The position numbers and the translations under genes were made by a program. Positions 48,981 through 62,800 of a stretch of DNA of 64,000 bases are shown here, one piece after another. The stretch's first letter is position 1. Each line of letters begins with the position of its first letter. Source of the stretch: Trochalopteron elliotii (taxonomy: Eukaryota; Chordata; Aves; Passeriformes; Leiothrichidae); the NCBI GenBank assembly GCA_024734555.1, contig JANPWX010000097.1:1627391-1691390 (forward strand), in the 5' to 3' direction. A model generated the notes under the pieces. It was not told the origin of the DNA. It ran no database searches and worked only from the letters and a program-made list of their open reading frames with translations.

Positions 48981-51932
48981 GTGTATAACCAGGAGGGAGG
49001 AGGTCAAACGGGACTGGTGAGCCAGGCTGGACTGCAGGACAGAGCCCTGATTATACTTTGGTCTACTGCGTTCTGTAGGGTTGCAGAAAATCCCAACAGA
49101 AATCTCTCCTACTTTCCCCACACACTCTTAGAAGAAAGGAACTTCTTCTCATCCAGGTTCAGAGAAGGCAGAATAATGTGTGTGTGTTGGAGGGACAATG
49201 CTCCCTTTCACACACAGCTGATAGAAGGGCTGCCAGAGAAATGAGGAATACGATATACTCATGAAAAAGCTTATCAAGGCAAGCGTATCCTCCAGGAAAC
49301 CTACGAACGGGTGCAGTTTCTTATTGCAAACAAGATTTAAAGAGCCCAGATTATTTCCCCAAACGCACAGCTTCAGCAGGACTTAACAGCTCGTGCTATT
49401 CATTATAGCAAATTATTCTCAGGACCAAATGAGCCTTACAGTACAGCACAACTCCAAGCTTAAAACGTGATTGCACAAATGAACCCTTTTATTTAGTATT
49501 TAGAAAAACATTCACCACAAAAGATAATTCTCAAGTAAAGCATCTGCTTTCCAAGGTTCATTCCAACTGAAAAATTAATATAATTACTCAGAAAAATATT
49601 ATTTGTCTTACCCTACGCTTCCTACACAATGTGTATGAATCAGACAGCAAAAGAAAAAGTCACCTCCTTCAGATTAATTTCCTTAACCTATTCCACCTCT
49701 AAAGATGCATCACAAGATATAAATTACAGGAGAACACGAAAAGCTGTTAAAGTATCCATGGAAATTACTAGGTTTGCACCCTTGAGCAATCTTTATAATT
49801 ACTTCCAGGTATTTCCATACAAAACTTTTTGTCTTATACTGCAGTGACCAATCTATCATCAGTAGAGGACAAAAAAAAAAAGGCTCAGTGCTGGCACAGA
49901 AACCTTACTTGCTAAGGATTCAGCAGAGCTCTGGGAAGACCTACTGGCTGAGGACTAGGACTGGGCAGCCGGTCATAGGTTCTGTTCAGTCTAACGAAGT
50001 TAGTTTTGTTACTTCAAAACACTGTTTTCATAAACTTCATCATCAAAAATTGCCAAGTTTTGCTGCGCGTAGACATACTGTGCTCCAAGTTTCATTTCTA
50101 GTGTTGTGTCAAGTTGGTGAACTACACAGTACTGTGTAGTCAGTGAGACAATCACTCATCTGAAGAGGCAGTTCTGGTACTAGCACACTTTCTTCTCCAA
50201 ATACAAGCTGCTTTTTAGGTAAATACCAATAACGTATTCTTACATAAAACAGAATGAAAATTTATGACCAAGGATCCTATCATTCAAAAAAACTGTCTAT
50301 AGAGTGAAACACAATCACTGGTTTGCTATGAAAATCTACAAAATTGCCACAATATAATTTTTTTTTAAATTCATGTTTTTCTTATCTGTTTTGGTCTGAC
50401 AGGTTGCTGTTTTTCAGGATTAGGAGACAGAGAAAGAGAAAAATAAATGAGAAGCCTGAAGAGAAACATCACCTGTAGACACTATTCTGCATCTTAACTT
50501 TAATGGATGAATTCCTGCACTTGGAAGAAGCCACCACTGCACTCATCTCAAAGGCCTGTGCATAATATCTGGGATACAGAATTGGTGGCTTGAAGAGTAT
50601 GCTGGCCCCCCTTGAGTTAAATGATAAATATAGAAGTTATTGGTAGTGATCAAGAATCCCTCCATGTGAGATCATGTGTTCTCATGAGGCTCGTGACCTA
50701 CAGAAGTTATGTTTCTTAGAGTGTGTGATTTTTCACTCTTTCTACTTTAATTTGAAAATGCAATTGACAAATTAATTGTAAGTGTAGCTACAGATCTATG
50801 ACACACAAACAAACACTGGATGTGATGCTTCATTAGCCAAGTAAAACAGACATACACATGAAAAAATAACGTGCATCATCTCTGAAGACCCTATCAGTCC
50901 CATTTACATGTCTGCTTGAGTGCAAAAAAGGGTCTATCTCCATTTTGCAACTCCCCTTCTACTTCCTTCTTTGTTTCTTTTGGAACAAGACAAGTGTCAA
51001 AATCTCACTGCCAACATACAATACCTAGTAACTTTATACATGTCAATTTACGCGCTTGCATCTCAGTTACATGCCAATGCTTTGTAGCTGTTTCTTTAAC
51101 ATAATTAAGTAATTTTTTTCATAATTAAATTGGGTCACAGGCCCTACACAGTGAGTATGCATACTATGTAATATTCCAGTGTGTCTTTCTTCAAATAACA
51201 AATCTGATTTGCTTGTATTATAACAGAAGTACAAAGCTACATCAAATTAAGTCAGTGACCAATTTCATGTTCACCTAAGACTCTCCCCCACTCCTCACAT
51301 CCTGTGGAGACAACACAGGCCTTGAAAAACAAACCTCACAGTGCTCCTGGCACAATCTTGAGCAATTTTTTTATATACGCTATTTCTACTAAAATATTTA
51401 GTACAATGAAGCCAACAGGAGCTCTTCACATGCATAAAGATAATCACATTTGTGGTCAGCAGAAGGAAGGACATTTCTTAGTATCCTGCACACATTGAAC
51501 ATCCTGTTTAGAAGTGTTGCCTTGATCTTCACCATGTCCACTAAAAATACTCTAATTAAAAAACCTCATCTTGCTATGCTTCTATTGATTCCTTTACTTT
51601 CCCTGACTATTTTCACTGGTTTTCAATCTCCTATGCAAACAACTGAGGAATTTGAAATTAAGACTTCCAAACTCCATGTGAGATGGATAAAGCGATCCCC
51701 AAACTCTCCTGTCTTAATAGACATTAGGGAAAAATTGCTTCTTTTGACATCCTGATGCGATTCTGTTCAACAGCTTACTGCATGAAAACATTTGGAAACC
51801 AAAATTGCACATAGTATGTAAGTCAGAAGTAAAAGAATTAAGAGAGCTAAATATGCCAAACCAAAGGATTAACATATCACAGCTAATGAAGTGCCACAAG
51901 AGAGTTAACAATCTCATATAGCACAAATTGTT
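48981..51932. other. Intronic DNA without recognised features
   Basis: The first 250 bp remain GC-richer than the average and flank the candidate regulatory segment. The rest is AT-rich with chance reading frames. Confidence 0.5.
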
Positions 51933-51952
51933 ATCTTATCCAGAGATAAGAT
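51933..51952. other. Perfect inverted repeat of two GATA sites
   Basis: ATCTTATC, a 4-base spacer CAGA, then GATAAGAT: 8-bp arms that are exact reverse complements, each containing a GATAAG site. Confidence 0.55.
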
Positions 51953-53128
51953 GTGTCCACAGCTAGAAAAATGATTCAGCACAGACTGAAGGAGGAAATT
52001 GTTTCCTTAACCATATGAAATTTCTCTAAATACTCCTTGGCATGAGATCCCTCAAAAGATCATAGCACAAAAGGTATGCACTTGGGCAAACACAATCTCA
52101 AAAATCCATAGAATATGTTTAAATTTTATAAAGATAATGAAGCATAAGCACATGTTCTCTTTAAAACTGATGCAGATATGGGGTCTTCTAGGTCTTCATT
52201 TTTTACCTGGAAGAGATTCTGGTTAGCTTTGGCAAATCAAACAGCTTTAGGAGTGAACAAAAAAAGAATGACAAAATTATTCGTGTATAGAAAGACATTT
52301 GAGTTTATTATGACCAAGTTGTACTCACAAAAATGTAAGTTGATTTTAAGTATCAGTTATGTAAAAGCATCTAAGATATAGAATTACTGAGTGATTTACT
52401 CTTCGTTGATTCCATCGTGGGCAGTACTATAGAAGTAGAAGAAGAGTCTACTATGCTAGTACGTTAACAACTGGACAGCATGAAGGTCCATGGGGGGGAA
52501 AAAAACCCACAACCAAACCTCCAATCTTTAAATAAAAGGAATTCATTTATGTAGACCCAGTAGTATCTATATAATTATATGTTTTGATCTTCATCAAACT
52601 AGGAAGACTGTCCCACAAGACATTAGTGTGGGAAATCAAGCATGTTATAAGGTATATTTGGATTATGTGATCATCAGTTCATCACTGTTTAGACAAAATG
52701 TTAATTTCTCCACTGAATTCAGTAAAACTACCTGGATAGGTTACTTTCAAGAAAACATCATAGACGCATTCATAATTTTGACTATTATTTTTAGTTCTGA
52801 TTGAAATGAAATTACAGATTATTTTAACACCCATTCGTATTTTCCCAAGAGAAATACAGTTTATAAAGCTAAAAGCCCAAACTAAACATCTTGCTTCAAG
52901 ACAAATGACTCAAAGAGCACTCATACCAAAATCATTAGCTGTTCAGTCTTCTGGTAACTCTTTTTTCACCTTAATGAAATCTCTTCTACAACAAACAATG
53001 CTGTCATTACTTCACCACTGTCAAGTAATAGAAGCAATTCCTGACCCACACACTATATTATCTGACTTTATAATGCATGTCAAAATTAATTTTTTCTGGA
53101 AATTTAGGCCTTGCGCACCCTAAAATGT

Positions 53129-53141
53129 GGGGGGGGGGGGG
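53129..53141. repeat. Poly-G run of 13
   Basis: Single uninterrupted G13 tract followed by TGTACATGGGG. One run alone does not make an intramolecular G-quadruplex. Confidence 0.9.
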
Positions 53142-56100
53142 TGTACATGGGGAAGAATCACTCTAGCTAGCAACCAGAGCGCTCGACCAGAGCATTCCAA
53201 GGCTGCTTCCTTTGCCTGGGCAATCCTCACAACCTCAGCTCAGCACAGCTGATGAGATCTGGCCTTGTTTGTGGACACTTCTTCATCCCACACGCTGCCA
53301 GCCAACATTCCCCTTCAAGGAAAACCGCCAGGCCAACCAAAGCTGATGCAGCACACTGAAAGAGATGCTTACATCCTCCCAGAGAACTGTAGCCATTTGC
53401 AGTCAAATTCCACGAAGTTCTATTTCAACTTGTTATTTCTTCATCTCATTTTTTTCCTAGATATATAAAACACAATGACAGAGAAAACAAACTCTCAAAG
53501 GGAAGTCTCTAGACAAACATTCCCTATGCAGAGAGAGAATAACAAACTGTTTAGCATTAGTAAAGCAACTCTATAAATGGTCTTCTATTAATTTGGTCAA
53601 TTACTTTCATTATGCAGGAACATTTGTTCTACCTGATTCCTTGGAGTTCTCCATGATTTTTTGCCAGTTTTATTTATAAGCTTTTGTCCTGAAGCTCCGG
53701 TACAGCTACAGCACGTCGCCCACTAACTTACTGGATGCACAGAGGTGATAATACCATCATAATTAAAATGACTGGGCTGCTCATTTCAGAGGCAAAGTGC
53801 AATGTTAAAATTCACTCATTTAACTTTTTTGAAAAACACACAGGGATTATGCTCTTCATAGCACTCTCTGGACTGAGAGTTTAAGATTTATCCAGAACAC
53901 TAGAACACTCATCTCTGCAAGGAAGCTTGTTGCCTGCTCATCGCTGGAGAAAGGGTCTCACTGACACAGGTACATGAACATTCCCAGACCTAGTACACCA
54001 GAAAAGGCTTTGGTTTGTTCATAAATCTGTCAGCAGATTTTCCAGTAGACTCCAATTTTTGAGTGAAGAAAAACATGAGATTATGCTTACAGAAAAAAAT
54101 TTTTCTCAGAAAACGCTTTCTGTGCTGAAGCCTAGAAGTCAAAACCTGCAAACATGTCCAATTTTAAGTACTACTGACTTCAGTAGGCATATTCACATAC
54201 CTAAGAAATTTTAAGTTACTCCCACACACAAATGTCTACAGCAGCACTGAAAGAGTGAAAGGGATCAAAATTGTTGTACAAAGATGACTCTTCATCTGCA
54301 AGTTTTAAAATAAGAAATCTTGTGAGCTTTTTGAAGTATTTTTAAATAAGAAATTTAAGAACTTTACCTAGTGAAACTAGCCATGAAAGCACAACATCAC
54401 AGTTCTGTAGTAATACCAGGGTTTTTTGGTTTTAAAAGCAACCTCACTCTTAGAGTAAACACTCAGGATTCCTCCTGGTTTTGTTTCTTATTCAGACCCT
54501 TCCTCATAAATCAGGCAGGGGCAGATAATCCAAAAGGATGACTTCAAGGATTTTTCTCTGAAAGGTCTGGTTCCCCTCGCACTGCAGCACTGCTCCTCTG
54601 CTTCTCCAGACAGTAAGTAGGGCCTTGCCTGCAGGAGGCTTGGAGAGGTGTCAACCTTCCAGCCACAATAAAAGTAAATAACGCCTGGCCTTTCAGACCT
54701 GAAAGTTCTGGTGGTTTGCCTTTGGTTTGTGGCTTGTTTCTTTAAGCTGGATGACAATTAGGTAGAAGTAATCAACAGATTTGTTACGCATGTTTCAAGT
54801 AGTAACCCCAGGCCCAAGTGTCTATGGTTTATCCCAAAGGATTTCAAGTCAAGCCACAAGTGTCTGTAGCTGGGAACATTTGAAGAGTGTCGAGATGATC
54901 CTTTCAAATGTGTTGACAGCCTTTGAGAAAATAGCATGTAACTACTCAGATTGCAGGTCTGGTGAGGACAAATGTGCATGGGGTCGTTATGGGAGAGAGA
55001 TGCCTCTCTCTCTAAGGGCCCACAGTTATGCAAGTGGCAAGACCCAAGGAGCCCCCAGAAGCTCATGCAAACTTCCAATGGATGCTTCAAGCTGGTCACA
55101 GCCTTGATTTCACATGCCAGCTCATTCATCCATTAAGACAGAGCCCTTTACCGACAGTTCCATTTCTGCCTACTATAAGGGACAAACAGAGCTTGGCTAT
55201 TTGGGAAATGTGGAAAAACTGACAACAGAAGAACCTGGTAAAAGGGGTCAAAGCAAACATATGACCTAGTATCTCCATGGGAGTTTAGCCATGGATTTCA
55301 ATGTCTGGAACACTGAGGAACTAAGAGATAGCCATATTTCTACTGTGGGCAGGCATTTTTACACATATAATGGTGAATCAAACAAAACACACCAAAGATA
55401 ACTGTTTGTAAATACAACTGAAATATTACACAGCGTACTTTCTGCCTAATTCTAAAAACTCACTTGTTTAAGATTTATTTTGGTTCATCATCCTCATTAT
55501 GAAATTACTTAAGGAGCCACAAGAAAACCATCTCTGAGAATCCTGCCTTCACAGTTCTATCAATACAACAGAGAACACAGCAAATACAAGAATTTTAAGA
55601 AGCACGTAGATTTAACTGATGAAGTAGGAGCAAAGGCCAGATCCTTAGAATGCACAAACAGCTTCTACCTTCAACCAAGCTGTATACTCTGTCCTTCCCA
55701 GGCCCAAAATGTTAATGCAACACACATACTGCAAACTCTGTGCTTTATTCAAAACAGCTCCATTTGAGCTTATATAGTATCAGTAATAACTTTCAATTCC
55801 AAGTCAAGGCTGACTCCAGCCTCCAGCAAGGAATGGAAAGCTGCTTGTTACACATATCTAAGTTTATTAGGTACTAAGCATATGTCCTTAGCCACACTTA
55901 GAGACTTTTAGACTCCTTTTAATCAACCTTCTCCCACACAAATGTTCCCACTTGTATACAAAAAATTATCACCCGCAGCACACGTTAAGAGACAAAGATT
56001 ATGCGTAAATAAAACTGTTCTGTTTCATGCATTTTAATAATTAAGAGGAAATGCAATAAAGTTATACTTTTACCTAGTCTGTATTTGACACAAATTATGC

Positions 56101-59100
56101 TTCAGCTTGCATTAAGGTCTTCTATTAATCAGCCCTATGACCCATTACTGATAATGCTTGCAACAAAAGAATAACAATAATGTCTAGAAATTAAAATTAC
56201 CATTAGCATAAAATATTAAAAAAATATAATTTCTATCTGTTACTATTTTGTGGATGTGCATTTGTAGATGTTTTGTTATTAATAGGATAATTAAACAAAT
56301 TTCGCTTTAATAAATACAAAATTGGAGTCCACCTTGACAACAGTGCTGTTCCAGTGCCTGAAATAAATTACAGTGTGGCAACATAACCACAAAAGCCACA
56401 TTCGTGAGGCCACAATTTCTTTTGCTCATATTTTTGTATAATAAATAATTACAGCCTCAAACTCACATGTTCTCCACTTAGCCATACCATATTTTTACCT
56501 TTACCCCAATGTTCAGTCCCCAAATCCCAAAATCATATGTTTTAAATCCCATATAAATTTTTCTGCTCTTATCCACACATTTAAATAATGACGTTTTAAT
56601 CCACAGTCCCATACAGAAACACAACTGGCCCACACTTCTTGGGAAAAAATGCCAATAGACCACAAGAAACTGAGAAGGAATGCTCTTTAAATAATTATTC
56701 AAAACATAAAACAAGAGTTCAAGTGAAGTTTCCACATTAAAGGAAGAAGAAAAACTATATCACAAAGAAATTAATTAAAACAAACATAGTAACTTCTGAC
56801 ATCACATGCTGTCAATATCACAGCTGGGTCTCTCTGCTGCAACTGGCAGCATTGGTAGAACTTAAATCAGCAAAAGGAATTCCATTCTCCATCCTCTAGG
56901 TAGGAGTGATGTGAGCAGCTGTTAGAGGAAAGCAGTAACTCTTCAGGCTTTGTTCATGTAAGGAAAAAGCCTTTCAATTAACATTTTAAAATTAAAAGCT
57001 GCAACATTATTTAATTAAAATAATGTGGTTATTTGGCTCCACTCCCACTACAGTTTGTAAAAAATCCTCTCCTTGAAGTAGTCAGAGGCTTTGCAGAAGG
57101 AGAGGGCAGAAGCACTTAAAACACACTGAGTGAGAGACAAACCCTGCAGTAGGCAGGAGGATCCGGTATTTTCAAGTCTTTTGGAAGAAATGAAATTATT
57201 TTCAACTCATTAACTTGAAATTAGATCCCAGACTGACAATTTGGAAGATTACTTGTGTCAGAAAAAGCTTTTTTCTGTTAATAGCAATTTCCACTGTTCA
57301 AGACAAGTTTATTAAAACATTTGCAACCTCCAAAGACCAGACTTACAGATAAATAGCTCAATTTGTTTCAGAAATGGTAAAATAATGTACACTTGCCTTT
57401 GGAAGACGGGAAGAAGGGAGCAGACACCCAAAAGCCAAACCATCACAACAAGTACCAATACTGTCAAACTTGACAGTACCTCAAGTATTCAAAGGAATGA
57501 TTAGCAAAACAAGTTTTAGTTTCCAGACAGAGCTCCAGTAGGGAGAATCTTATTTGCTTTTTGTCAAGTTGGTTAAAGAAAAAACCAGAATATTTGCATG
57601 TACACAATTTTTTCTGTAAGACCTCAACTAATCAAAAAGGTAATATTTTAGGCCATGCTGTTTTCTCTTTTAATGCCTGACCATGAGATGTGATACAGGA
57701 AAACACAAGATTATTGAAACACATAAGCAGCAGACCCTCTCTAGCTACTCACTTTATACACCTAATAATTCTTCAAAGGCAAACTGGCACATAAAGTGAT
57801 TTTCAAAGTTTGTGTAGTGGTCAGACCTGAAACACTTCAGCAGCATTTCTTTAGTAAGTTCAAGCTTCAACACTTGACAAAGTTTTGCTTAAATTAAAAA
57901 AAAAAATAAATAAAAGGTCACTGTCATCCTTTCCTGTTTTTCTTCTCCCTCAGAAAACTGTATTAATGCAAAGTCCCAAAATAGCCATTCTCAGGCACTA
58001 GAAAAGCCTGGGAATTGCTTACCTAAGGAGCACTAAGCTTTACAGGGCAATGAGCATTTAAACCAGAAACTGAGTGGAAATCATGATGAAGCCTCAATTA
58101 CATTTTTGTTAATAAAAATAGATTTGTTCTAGAGAAAAAAAATTCCATTTCTCCTTCTGACATCGTTTTCCCATGAGATCTTGAGGAAGTTCTAAAGGCC
58201 AAACCACTCAGTAGAAACCAGCAATTCCACATGTCCTGTTCTGGTACCCATCAGAAACTTCTTCAGATCCACTGTCACAAGGGACAGTTTGTTTTCCATT
58301 TAGGTTCATTTTGTGCTACAAAAACAATTTAAAAAAAAATTTAAAAATGGAATTCTGAGGAGAGAGATCCTGGCACAGAGAGATGTGACATTTGTGGCTA
58401 CATTTCACAGTGTGGATTTAAATGCCTCCACTTTCCACCTGTAAAATGGTCTTTGTGTTAAAAGATGACAGTAATAGACCAGAAAAACATGTGTAACAAA
58501 TGAAGAGTTACAATCTTTACTGCCATTCAGTTATATTTATTGGGACTTTTTTTTTGTTTGTTTTTTTTCTTGGATGTCTTTCACATGGAAGAGTGGCTGT
58601 TGAATATTGTGATGAATCTATGGTGAAAATGTCCACAATTCAATCAAGCAAGGAAGAATATAAAAGCAAACCAGACAGTCTCAATTATTTCAGTCAGATT
58701 GATCAAGTCAGTCATTAGTGTGCCAGGTTGCAAAAACCCCTATCCATATGTAGAAGGCTAAAGTCAGTTGAATTATTTTATTGCCAGGAAGTCACGGCCT
58801 TTTTTTTTTTTAATCATTATCCTTTTAAACTTCAGATATTTTTATAAGTAGGCAATGACCAACTGCCACTGTCTTACAGTACAGGTTATTTCTGTCAAAA
58901 AAGCTGAATGCTTGATTCAGACTCCTCTAAGATACTAAATAAAAATTTTAAGTACATATTATTATCTTATTCAAGGTTGTCACCTCATGAAGTTATTGAA
59001 AGCTAACTAGACTCAAACATTTAATAAATATAGTTAGCAATAATAAAAGACAAGGAATCAGAACTACCCAAATTTCACAAATGCCACTTAAAAGCACTTG

Positions 59101-59790
59101 AAATAAAAATGTCATTAAAAACATGGAAAGCGTTTTACTACTTACATACCTTACAGAATTCATAAATCGGTATAAATTTTATTTTAAGCAGTTGTTTAAG
59201 CTGTAATTCGCTATAAGTTTTGCCTTTGTTTTTCCTTTTTCAGCACACGAATACGAAGGTTTGTCACTAACCTGCTAGTCTGTGCACTTGGTGACTGAAA
59301 AGAAGCAACATTTTTCAAATGCGACCCATCTGCTATAAACAGTTGAGATCAGTGTTTAACTGTGAACAATAACCAACAAGTTTTATTTTATTCTTAAATT
59401 TCTTTGGCCTAACCAACACTCCTTCAACAACAGAAACAATTCTATTCCAGGATTTCTATTTTCTTTACTACTGCCCTTAGCAGTAAACAATGCTACACAC
59501 AACCCATAAAATACTTACTTATTAGGCAGGTTTGTATGAAAGCAGCTATCTCAGTTTCAGTATGTAAATGACATTCCCTGATCTTTCCCAGCCTTTTGTT
59601 CAAAAGTTGTAAGTATTGAAAGTGTCACTCAGGCACAATTTACAACTGATCGTGCAGTGAGCTGCCTATGAATGATCCAAGTATGGATTCAGAGTTAATT
59701 TTGGCTCTCTGGAATTTCAAGACCTGCCTATGCAGGGCTGTTTAACTGTGAATGGTATTTAGTCTGTGGTCATCTGTAATGAATTTAATG

Positions 59791-59810
59791 ATGCAATGCA
59801 ATGCAATGCA
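59791..59810. repeat. (ATGCA)4 pentamer microsatellite
   Basis: Four perfect copies of ATGCA, followed by a GTGGG interruption. Confidence 0.95.
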
Positions 59811-62800
59811 GTGGGAGTGAATTGTGTCATCAGACCCTCACTGAACTGTTTTCACAGAAGTATCACTGAAGAGAGGCTGAAAACATGAAGGAAAATTTAG
59901 AAAACCTAATACACACTCACAACTGGTGTTATTGTGCAATTATCAGCATAAACATATCTCACAGAAAGTGTCATGGGATCTCTAAAGCCTGTTTCAGGAC
60001 AGTTTTGAAGCACATCGACAAACCAGGCTGGGAATCCTGAAAAATGGTAGATGAGTTCTAGCAACAGAGAAGAAGCTGAAGTCCTGAGTAGTAGATTTGT
60101 CCTCCTCTTGAACCAATTCTGAATGAAGTATGCTGATTTAGTTTGCACACATGCACATACCATATAAGTTTTAAGTAGTTATCTGTGAAAAGTGGTTAAA
60201 ATTCTCTCCAAAATATCACAAAAGGATGGATTAGCATAGAACAAACACAAGGCAAAGAAAACAAAGAGGAATTTCATATGTACATCTAGTACAGTAACTC
60301 TGATTAGCCAAAGGAGACCAATTACAAATATTTATAGTTCCTCTGCTCCAGTTGTAGATTCAACTGCACAAGATGCAGTCCAAGTAAAACATAAGCTTAC
60401 AAAACCCATGTATTAATACTCTTGTTAGTAAGGCTGAGCAAAAAACTGTTAAACGTTGTTTCTATGTAGTAGCAGTACTATTTTTTGTTATAAGCTGCAA
60501 AATGTATAATACTAAAATTTAAAGAACTTCTATAGATGCATCTGTTAGTAAAGAAAACACTGCCTCCAAACCCTGCATCAGATTAGATATGCAGGAGTGC
60601 CCCTGGCAGTGGCAAACTGCCACTGAGCATGTAATTTGATGTGTAATCTTAGTGGCAACGTCTAGAAGCATTTATTCAGTTATCACAGAACAACCAGAAA
60701 AACTAAAAACATATATGAAAGGCATCTATCTTCTACCATCCTCAATCTATCCTCTACCTCTTATTTTAAAGTGGTGCAGGCTACACTCTTATTGGTTCTG
60801 TTTGTCAATGCACAATAGATCATCTTTTCCTCTCACAGCTATGGGATGCCCACTATCCTTTCAGGATCATTAGTATAACTGTGAATGTAGAAGTAGTAGT
60901 GGAGTCACTCCACTGCTAACAGCACTCAGATCACTTCTGATAGCTAAAAAAAAAATCATCATGGCTGAAAAAAACCCAAAAAACCCATGAAATATAAAAG
61001 ATGACTTTAAAAAAGACCAAACTTTTTTAAAAATAAAATGCCTATCCTGGTTTTGTATCTGTACACGCAGAAGATGACCAAATTAAACTATTATGAAATC
61101 TCAGGCATATTTTCCAAAGTTTGGAATTTTTTTTTTTTACATCTGGCATGCAAAATACCATCTTGTTTACATTCTTTCTCATATCCATTTTTTTTTCTCA
61201 TATATTTGATACTGTTACTGTAAGTTAATGAAAGCTGGCATTATAAACTGAAACACCAGCAGCATTCACATTTGACCAGAACAGTATCTGAAATAAATAC
61301 ATTGGTAAAAAAGAACGTTGCACAATCCCCTCAATTATTAAGCATTTTGGATTAGATCAGTTTTAAAAGAATAGGCTAGGGGCCTTATTTTCACAGCTGG
61401 ATTTGCCTTATATTTTATCATCTATCTCGGAAGTGCAGTAAAATCCCCCTGGAGGCATTTCTATAAAGCATATAATGTTACTCTGGGTGCAAAACTTACA
61501 AAAGGAAAAAAAACCCTCTGGACTGGACAAACCTATGGAGGAAAAAAAACCAGTTGCTTCATCACTCTAATATGAATAGTATCAATTAATTCTACTGTGC
61601 TACTCCTGAGCAACACACACTGAACAGTGAATTGTATTCAGAGGATTTACTTTACTGCCAATTTTTTTCTGCCTTTAGCCAACAAGCAAAACTGGAATAA
61701 GGAATTTAAAATTTCTTAGTCAACATTTAAAGCTGTTGCCATTGTCAAGCTAATGATGCTAATTTGTTCTATTATTGCTAACCTGCCAGACTCCAGCTGT
61801 TGTCTTAGTCAAAACCTGAGTTTTCCAATAACTAGGAACTGCAGCTGCTCAGAATGGGACACCAGGGATTTGCACCACCACAAACATTACTCATCTGGTC
61901 CTGCCCTGATCAGACGACTTTGGCCAAAAGGCAGGGTCAGGCCCGCCTGAGATTTGAGACATACAAATTTAAGGCTTTTTTTTTCTCCCCTATCTTCAGA
62001 AAAATAATATTTCTCATTCAATTTTAAAAAATTTATCCCTGATTCTCACCAAACACGGATCCAACAGGGCAAAGCCTACTTTTTCTGGACACCCCGCAGT
62101 AATTAGCTTTTGAAATAAAGATCATGAATTATAACTTAAGACATTCACTGAACTGCTGCTCCCATCTATCAGCCTATCTTTGCCAAAATCATAATAAAAA
62201 AAATCAGAATCAAGAAAGTATTATTTATTTCAAATACTTTTAAAAAATTGAGAAACAGCTTCTACACGATGCATCTGCCAGCTGCTGCATGTAACAGGTG
62301 TAACCATAAACATTAGAAAATGCTGCATTTTGATGTGAAAACAGCTGAAGTGCTGCCTGATTTAAACACCCCAAACTGGAATTATTTTTGTTTAGCAAAC
62401 ATTGTCACATGAAGTACCTTCAAAAGAGCCCCAGAACATATGGAAAATGACTATTTAATGTTTAACATTTTGTTGATACTTATTATTGGTTTTACTCCCA
62501 TATATTAGTTTCCAGTGGGAATCCTTGCCAAAAAAACCCACTAATTGTCCACTTCTCCAACTCTTATTAACTCCTTCTGTTTGGATTGCCGACATGACAC
62601 ATCCTGACTTCTTCCTCTCCTTCCAAGAAGTTTCTCTCCAAAAACACAATCAAGCTGTCCTGCTCCCTCTGTGGCCCTCTACTGCTTCTCCTTTCTCCTC
62701 CAGAATTTCCTTCCTGTCATTCTGGCTTTCCAGAATACCACTCCCTCTCCTTGCAGTTTTGTACCATTTCTGCATTGTACACCACAGTAAACTCTCCTGG

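Noticed and set aside
48599..48988. 129-codon frame running into a Lys/Gly/Arg-rich tail
   Set aside because: The tail is the GGAA microsatellite translated; there are no splice sites or homology that I recognise.
54758..55129. 123-codon minus frame and 108-codon plus frame
   Set aside because: Mutually antisense, no recognised domain and no exon boundaries.
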